DNA of 64,000 nt from Amorphochlora amoebiformis. Taxonomy: Eukaryota; Cercozoa; Chlorarachniophyceae. The DNA lies in the NCBI GenBank assembly GCA_054601695.1, contig BAAHQB010000095.1, forward strand, positions 372,001 through 436,000, read 5' to 3'. Each line of letters opens with the position of its first letter. The first letter of the stretch is position 1. The position numbers and the translations under genes are program-made. Shown here in pieces: positions 1 through 64,000 of the stretch. The notes beneath the pieces are model-generated. The model had not been told where the DNA came from. It made no database searches and saw only the letters and a list, made by a program, of their open reading frames with translations.

Positions 1-7096
<7,096 letters not shown>

Positions 7097-7380
7097 AGCC
7101 GATAAACTAATGTAAATTTTTGATATCGATCTAAATATATACATTTATCTGATATTGATATATCAATATATAGTTCATTAGATATATCATATATTAGAAT
7201 AATATTATATATGTAATACAATGGAAATAAATATCCAATATATCTAAATCTGGATATATGGTTTATTGTGACAGGCCATTACATCACAGTTACTAAATTG
7301 TCGCTCCGGAGAAAAAGCCGTCTCTGGGTTCCGATGGAGCCCTGAAAGTTGGGGAAGTGGTGTCCCAGAGGCTTTTCGAT
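7097..7380. promoter_or_regulatory. Divergent intergenic spacer between cyclophilin and ATPase starts
   Basis: A 284-bp spacer between the inferred start codons of two head-to-head genes, so it should hold both promoters and 5' leaders. Its left part is AT-rich without a long (TA)n run. From about 7290 it is open in the ATPase frame but has no in-frame ATG before 7381. No TATA box or other element could be assigned. Confidence 0.35.
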
Positions 7381-30456
<23,076 letters not shown>

Positions 30457-31458
30457 ACATGATGACGCCGTGTTAGTGAATTAATAGACGAGATAGAGGA
30501 CAACGTCTAAAACGTACAAGTACCTTTACGCCAACATAGTGGTCAAGTGTAGGGATTTAGGGCCCAATGACTTGAATGACTGGCTAATGTATATCTCTAG
30601 ATCTACTAGATCTATAGCGGCGCTAGCTCTTGCTAGCTTGCAACGTACATCTGCTAGATCTAGTGCTAAGACAGCTGGAGACTTCGTTGGCATAATCAAT
30701 CGATATTCAGGTGTGACACATCATGTAGATCATCCTCATATACTCTCCATATTTCTAGTATTTATCATGTCGATCGTATTTCTAGTACTACAAAACTAAA
30801 TCTAGCTATAGACTGACAGAACTCCCATGGAATAAAAAATAAACTAGATAAACACTTAGCAAGACTCTAGTACTAGAGTAACCTTACTAAGTCTAGTAGT
30901 AGCAAAGGACAGATCCTAGAGATCTAGCAGATATACGTCTAGCTAGTACATTGTCACTCGAGTCACTGATAACGCCGTAAATTAGTAAGCGGTGCCTCTA
31001 GCGCCTAAGGTCTAGAGGGTCTGGCTAGTACTGCAATCGAAAAACTGTCTTTGCAAGCACATCGTATTTTACACTAGTCTAGCCGCTAGTACTAGTAGTA
31101 CCTACATCCGGGTAATATATACTGATATAGAGTCTAGCCTGTCTGGATTTCGCCAACGATATGGGCAGACAGTATAATATGATGTATCGGGGTGTTGGAG
31201 GATCTAGGAAGTCTAGAAGTACTGGAATACTTCTAAATTCCTTGCATCTGACCCAAGGAAAAAAAAAAACAGGAAACCTAGAAAAGGGAAGAGAATCTAG
31301 AGAATTAGCACTTATTATTTTCCTAATTTTTTTTTGCTCTTATTTTCAAATCCTGCGATAACCGAAAGAATAAAAAAAAAAAATTTAAAAATCGGTAGAG
31401 CACTAAGTCAGGGATTGAGAACGCTATTCTAGCGTGAGATTTTGGGATTTTCGCTCTC
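30457..31458. other. Tail-to-tail intergenic region, CTAG-rich
   Basis: About 1 kb between the ATPase stop and the NEDD1-like stop. It has no (TA)n run. The tetranucleotide CTAG occurs about 30 times between 30590 and 31435, roughly nine times chance, as CTAGA, GCTAGC and ACTAGT. No gene was recognised; both 3' UTRs must lie here. Confidence 0.75.
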
Positions 31459-45658
<14,200 letters not shown>

Positions 45659-45909
45659 GGCTCTACGCGGGAGAGCAGAGAGGCATTTGCACTCCCAACT
45701 GGCAAGTGTCCCGGGAGGACAACTTGAATGACGGCTCAGATTATTTGCATATCGCATATCGATATGGTGGGTTATCTGTATTTAGATATATCAATGTCTA
45801 AGCAATATATTCAATTTTATATATCTTAATAAGTCATTCAATATCCGAAAATCTACACGTGTACTGTTGTCATGCATAGTGACAGTCCGTGACACCACAA
45901 GTGGCGCTT
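45659..45909. promoter_or_regulatory. Divergent intergenic spacer between NEDD1-like and CHI-like starts
   Basis: 251 bp between ATG 45658 (minus) and ATG 45910 (plus), free of (TA)n arrays. It must hold both promoters. The frame of the CHI-like gene is open upstream to about 45889 without another ATG. No core element could be assigned. Confidence 0.4.
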
Positions 45910-58140
<12,231 letters not shown>

Positions 58141-58171
58141 ACCACCTACATAGTCTATGGTAACGTTATTG

Positions 58172-58222
<51 letters not shown>

Positions 58223-58504
58223 AATATATACATATAGTATATATATATATATATACTTCTGCGTTACACATATATGTATATTACAGATATATGAATATGT
58301 ATTTTTATATATCTGTGTAACGTTATTGTTATGTATATATAAAACTATATACTACTCTATTACATATACAAGTTGTGTTATGTGTCTATAATCTTCTGTA
58401 TTACTACATTTATAAGTTAATATGTATTCATATACTTGATTACTAAGCCTTCATATATAAGACTAGACCGGCTAGTCTATGGTAACGTCGGTTGTTATAT
58501 ATAT

Positions 58505-58587
<83 letters not shown>

Positions 58588-59810
58588 TATATAAATATTT
58601 ATATATATGTGTGTGTATATACTTCTGCACTACATACACATGTATATTATAGTTTGTGTGTACAGTTGTGCATGTGCGTATATACATATATATATATAGA
58701 AATATATATATATATATATGTGTGTATATATATATACACATATATATAGATATATATATGAGTGTGTTTGTGTGTGTGTGTGTTGTGTGTGTGTGTGTGT
58801 GTACTAAGGTTCCCTAGAGACACTTCAACAATTTTTAAACCATGACATCAAATTCACCTAAAAAACACAGACAATTCCTGAATCTCTTCGAACTCCAGGG
58901 GTGTATGTACCATGACTCCCGTAGTCTCGACTACTCTCGGGTAAATATATTCCATATTCACCCATATACCGTGCAAGCACCTAGATTATTGGTTATGAGC
59001 CTGGACAGGTCAGGTACCGTTGGATTTCACTGATGACCATCTGAGTAGCGATCAGAATTTAGGGGGCGCACATGCTTAGCAATGACTTTCACTAGGCTGA
59101 TATATCAAGTTTTGATGCGTGAATGAACGGTTGGTGTTTGACCAAACACTAGAAACACTGAAGAGTTGTCTAGTATAACTTAGTACTAGTAGTATTACAC
59201 AGATTCATATTGCTGGACTACAGTCTTGGAAGACAGTATCTGTAATATTAGGGTATTCTAGCGTATTGCCGAGTATCTGGAGTATAGATACTCCCCAATT
59301 CCCATCAGATATCTACCTAGCCTCAGAGTCTAGCTGCATCCACTAGCTAGACTAGCTAGACTAGATCTAGTGCATGCAGTTGACCTAGTTGACTCACAAA
59401 GTCTGATTATACTTAAAAAGCAACTTTCTGGGATATCTAGATATACTAGAGTTAGGCATGGCCAGTATTAAGACTAGACTAGCTAGGGGTCATCGGCACT
59501 CATCAGCCGGTAGATTCATACTAGTCAAATTCCTTTGCTGGGCTTCCGAGAATGATCCTCTTATAATTAGGCTGGTCATCTGAGATATTTACTACATTTA
59601 ATTGGATAACATTTCAATTGATGGCATGTAATCATGCACGTGTAGTATGATCATCATGTCGCATATACACTGTGAATATCCAGAATATACATGTACACTC
59701 GGATATTAATAGTATATATATGTCGGTTGTGTACGATTAGAGTTAGATTCAGCTATTCAATTAGAGGTATGGATTAGGTTTAGGGTTAGGGTTAAGAGTT
59801 AGAGGACATA
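58141..59810. other. Intergenic region downstream of CHI-like gene, CTAG-rich
   Basis: Contains a few (TA)n blocks to 58750, then about 1 kb free of them with many CTAG tetranucleotides (dense at 59335-59500, for example ACTAGCTAGACTAGCTAGAC). The composition matches 30457-31458. A 98-bp open stretch from ATG 58842 ending at a GTAAAT donor (58939) could be a small exon but was not recognised. Confidence 0.65.
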
Positions 59811-59817
59811 TATAGAC

Positions 59818-59887
<70 letters not shown>

Positions 59888-59998
59888 AAATTAATAATAT
59901 AACTATTGTGTATATATATGTGTGTATATATATATATGTTTCATTTATGAGCCACAATCAACATAAAATTATAGTCTATTATATACATATATATATAC

Positions 59999-60029
<31 letters not shown>

Positions 60030-60443
60030 CATATATATGCGTATATTTGCTACAGTATGTACACACGCCTCGAACTCTAACCCTAACCCTAAGCTAACCA
60101 TGACCCAAACCCTCATAGTATATATATATATTTACATATATATATATATTATATATATATATATGTATATATATCTTGTGTACTGTATATACATAATTAT
60201 ATTTTGTATGGTTTCTTGTTACATGTGTATATGAAATTACATATTTGTGTGTGTGTATGTATGCAAATACACACACACACACATATGTGTGTATATACAT
60301 ACATATATGTTTACATATGTAAATATATATAAAAATATGTACATATACATACATACATGAATATATTTGTTTTTTATACCATGTATGCTATATAATATAC
60401 ACATATATATAAATATAATATAAATATATATCTACATATATAC

Positions 60444-60487
<44 letters not shown>

Positions 60488-60490
60488 GCA

Positions 60491-60521
<31 letters not shown>

Positions 60522-60618
60522 TACATGCATACACATAATAATGCATATACGTATATCTACATTCATCATACGCACATAACGATTTTAAATATATCGCTAT
60601 CGCTCTAGCATCCCATAC

Positions 60619-60667
60619 CTGACTCATTTCACACGAAAACCGGTATTCCGACACTCTACCCGACACC
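60619..60667 (-). CDS. Candidate exon of an unresolved minus-strand gene
   Basis: A 49-nt stretch reading VSGRVSEYRFSCEMSQ with acceptor GGGCTAG (formed by a telomere-like block) and donor GTATGG. No family recognised. Strand alternation and the CTAG-rich 3' spacer support a minus-strand gene here. Confidence 0.4.
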
Positions 60668-60689
60668 CTAGCCCTTAGCCCAAATGCAA

Positions 60690-61010
60690 ATCTCAAACCC
60701 TAACCCTAACCCTAAACCTAACCCTAACCATAACCCTATCTCTTACCTCATACGCTAAATATAGCTAAACCTAACCCTAATCTAGCTATTCCTAACCCTA
60801 ATCACATTGAATGGTTACCATCCTTAACCCTAAGCCTTATCCTAGCCATAACTCTAACCCTCAGCTCATAACCTAAAACCCTAACCCTTGTAATAATTCT
60901 AACCAAATATGGTTAACCTTAACCCTAACCCTACAGAACCCAAACATTAGCCCTAACCCTAATCCTAATTCTAACCCTAGCTTTAACCCCATCCCTAACC
61001 AGAACCCTTA
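60690..61010. repeat. Degenerate CCCTAA repeats
   Basis: About 300 bp of drifted CCCTAA units on the plus strand. A second short GGGTTA array is at 61153-61189. Confidence 0.8.
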
Positions 61011-61099
61011 CAACGCCAATCGCGAACCGTAATCATTCTAGCTCAGATATTAACTTTAACTATAGCTTTGGAACTTAACCTTACGCGAGCATTATATAC

Positions 61100-61153
<54 letters not shown>

Positions 61154-61406
61154 GGTTAGGGTTAGGGTTAGGGTTAGGGTTAGGGTTTACAGCTTTAAGT
61201 TCGATACAATCAGCAGCGTTCCATTCCACTAGACGTTCTCTATGGGACTATATATATATAAATTTGATGATATATATGTATATATATGCATATATACGTA
61301 TATATATATATATATATATATATATGTAAAAATATGATAGATTATATATATATATATATACATATATATAATACACTAAAAATATGACAAGAAGATATAC
61401 ACAATG

Positions 61407-61456
<50 letters not shown>

Positions 61457-61459
<3 letters not shown>

Positions 61460-61590
61460 CATCCAACCACCTACAATAGCAGCAGAACACGATAATAAGG
61501 TACACATATATATATATATATATATAATATATAATATAGAATATACTCTACGTTTGTATGTATGTAGGAAATATTTACATATACACACAG

Positions 61591-61627
<37 letters not shown>

Positions 61628-61725
61628 ATATTTACATTTACACAGACACACACACACGCATATATATATATATATACACACACACATATATATATATATA
61701 CATATATATATAAATATATATATAC

Positions 61726-61756
<31 letters not shown>

Positions 61757-61833
61757 CATATATACCTTATTATCATGTTCTGTTGCTATTGTAGGTGGTT
61801 GGATATATTCATTTACACACATACACATACACA

Positions 61834-61882
<49 letters not shown>

Positions 61883-61890
61883 TATACATG

Positions 61891-61923
<33 letters not shown>

Positions 61924-61986
61924 ATATATGTATATGTATATATACACACACACCTTATTATCATGTTCTGTTGCTATTGTAGGTGG

Positions 61987-61992
<6 letters not shown>
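61457..61992. repeat. Three copies of a 40-bp unit, one inverted
   Basis: CCAACCACCTACAATAGCAG...GATAATAAGGT lies forward at about 61460-61502 and reversed at 61762-61804 and 61950-61990. Each could encode QPPTIA(A/T)EHDNK followed by a GT donor, and none has an acceptor. They resemble exon echoes in both orientations. Confidence 0.8.
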
Positions 61993-62060
<68 letters not shown>

Positions 62061-62061
<1 letters not shown>

Positions 62062-62103
62062 TTATTAGGAGAAAAGTGGGATAACGACGCCGTTCGTGCT
62101 TTC
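62061..62103 (-). CDS. Candidate exon of an unresolved minus-strand gene
   Basis: A 43-nt stretch with acceptor TTATTCAG and donor GTTTAT, reading [13 protein letters not shown]. Function unknown. The plus strand is also open here but lacks a GT donor. Confidence 0.35.
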
Positions 62104-62110
62104 CTGAATA

Positions 62111-62151
<41 letters not shown>

Positions 62152-62192
62152 TTATATGTATATATATATATATATATATTATATTTATTATA

Positions 62193-62223
<31 letters not shown>

Positions 62224-62343
62224 GTTTGTGTATATATGTGTGTTAACGTTGTATTATGTTTCTGGACATATGTAATTAAATGTATACAAACATATTAGTT
62301 GAAACATATTATGATTTTGGATAGTATATGTATACACACACAC

Positions 62344-62428
<85 letters not shown>

Positions 62429-62478
62429 CAGAATGGGATACAAGTTGTAAAATACACACAATTTATATGTAATATATA

Positions 62479-62542
<64 letters not shown>

Positions 62543-62559
62543 CACATTTGTGTACATAT

Positions 62560-63088
62560 GAAGCAGATGTACATAAATAAGGATTTTACTAATTTTCCGA
62601 AAAAATATGTACATAAATAAAATTTTTAGAAATTATCCGAAAAATACACATCGCTCCAAGACCTTCCGGACCCCCGAAAAATTAATAGAAATCCCGAAAA
62701 TAACAAAAAAATGCACCATTCCTTCGCATCCATCCCATTCGACCACCCTCCTTTCACTCTCATCTACTAGTATCCCCCCTTGATAAACAAGGTATATTCA
62801 ATATTCGGAACATTCAATGTTCCGGACATTCCTTTAGATTCTCGGAAAAGTTCAGATTTTTTCCGGAAATTTCCGGCCACATGGTCCCTTTCCTTGCATT
62901 GTTGGGGTTTCCTGACCTTTGTTCCCCTTGGGGTCTTCGGAGGCGGCAACCCGTCCTTACAGCGCGACCCCACAGGGGCTTAAATATGTGACATATTGAT
63001 ATTAAGATATCTGCCGAGAATTTTTAACTTTATCTTTTCGGTATCCAAACATTCAAACACGTGCCCTCCCCAAAAGCGTAGATTCGCC
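62560..63088. other. Non-repetitive stretch upstream of the right-edge gene
   Basis: About 500 bp without (TA)n, rich in CCGGAAA and TTCCGGA words. Short frames are open on both strands but none was recognised. It probably holds the promoter of the gene starting at 63089 and perhaps the 5' end of the minus-strand gene. Confidence 0.4.
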
Positions 63089-63353
63089 ATGATCTGGGTA
63101 TCCCTCCTTCTCCTCTCCCCCCCCCCACCGGCTCTCGCCACCCCCGCGGCCCAGACCAGCCGTTTCAGCCGTTACTCTCTCCCTTCCCTGCCTCTTGTTC
63201 GTCGACCAAAAAGCGAGCTCGCAATACGCAGCTCAGCGGGTACCCTGCACCCTCAAGCATGGTCGACGGGGTGCGGGGGACTGAGACGCGGGGTTATGCG
63301 GGGAGCAGCGTCGGGTGGAGGCAGGAGATTTGTGGCGCCTACTGGACAAGAAG
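63089..63353 (+). CDS. First exon of a gene with signal-plus-transit (bipartite) presequence, right side cut
   Basis: ATG at 63089 (GCCATGATC), donor GAAG|GTGAAT. The first 18 residues, [18 protein letters not shown], form a signal peptide with a likely cut after ALA. Residues 19-88 are rich in Ser, Arg, Gly and Ala and poor in acidic residues ([37 protein letters not shown]), like a plastid transit peptide. The combination is typical of nucleus-encoded plastid proteins in algae with secondary plastids. The exon is much richer in G+C than its surroundings. The mature protein lies beyond the window, so no function can be given. Confidence 0.65.
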
Positions 63354-63464
63354 GTGAATTTTCCGAGGGAAAGTATTTCGTTCATGGATGATGTGTTTTA
63401 GGGGGGTGGGGGCATGTGGTGAGGGGGTTGTTTTGCTCTTGCTTTTGTATACTTGAATGAATGT

Positions 63465-63677
<213 letters not shown>

Positions 63678-63721
63678 GTATTTTTTTTTTTTTATATATT
63701 TTATGTATGTATATATATATA

Positions 63722-64000
<279 letters not shown>

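Noticed and set aside
58842-58939. A new plus-strand gene starting MTSNSPKKHRQF
   Set aside because: It has a donor-like end but no recognisable partner exon or family; it is kept only as a remark in the spacer entry.
62767-62983. Overlapping open frames on both strands
   Set aside because: Neither has a recognised domain or a clear ATG and splice context; the sequence is a palindrome-rich CCGGAAA region.

Overview
The window is nuclear DNA of a eukaryote. It has long (TA)n microsatellites, human-type TTAGGG/CCCTAA repeat blocks and genes split into dozens of very short exons. There is no prokaryotic gene structure, and nearly all long open frames are translated (TA)n. I read exons by hand from protein motifs, splice sites and codon phase. 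Each of the three complete models closes in frame from ATG to stop. The species cannot be named. A signal peptide followed by a basic, Ser/Arg-rich stretch at the right edge resembles the bipartite plastid presequence of algae with secondary plastids, so a protist alga is my best guess.

Layout. (1) 1-7096, minus: a secreted or organellar cyclophilin (peptidyl-prolyl isomerase), cut by the left edge. (2) 7381-30456, plus: a Zn/Cd-type P1B heavy-metal ATPase of 845 aa in 42 exons; about 89% of the gene is intron. (3) 31459-45658, minus: a NEDD1-like WD40 protein (gamma-tubulin ring complex recruiter), about 636 aa in about 30 exons. (4) 45910-58140, plus: a chalcone-isomerase-fold (CHI-like/Chalcone_3) protein of 368 aa in 18 exons with an N-terminal membrane anchor. 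(5) About 59.7-62.9 kb, minus: a poorly resolved gene, two candidate exons only. (6) 63089 to the right edge, plus: first exon of a gene with a bipartite presequence. Genes alternate strands. The two resolved head-to-head pairs share spacers of 284 and 251 bp, and the tail-to-tail spacers are CTAG-rich. The genes have no evident functional link.

The most unusual feature is a class of partial exon duplications, called exon echoes here. At about 15 places in all three complete genes, roughly 30-70 bp covering one exon edge and its splice site has been copied one to seven times into the adjoining intron, with the copies separated by (TA)n or telomere-type repeats. The clearest case is eight copies of the end of ATPase exon 22 with its GTACGT-type donor (17187-18053). 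A second unusual feature is that telomere-type blocks abut splice sites in a strand-specific way: G-rich GTTAGGG starts introns and C-rich CCCTAG ends them. Together these suggest an active process that copies exon/intron borders and expands introns with simple repeats.
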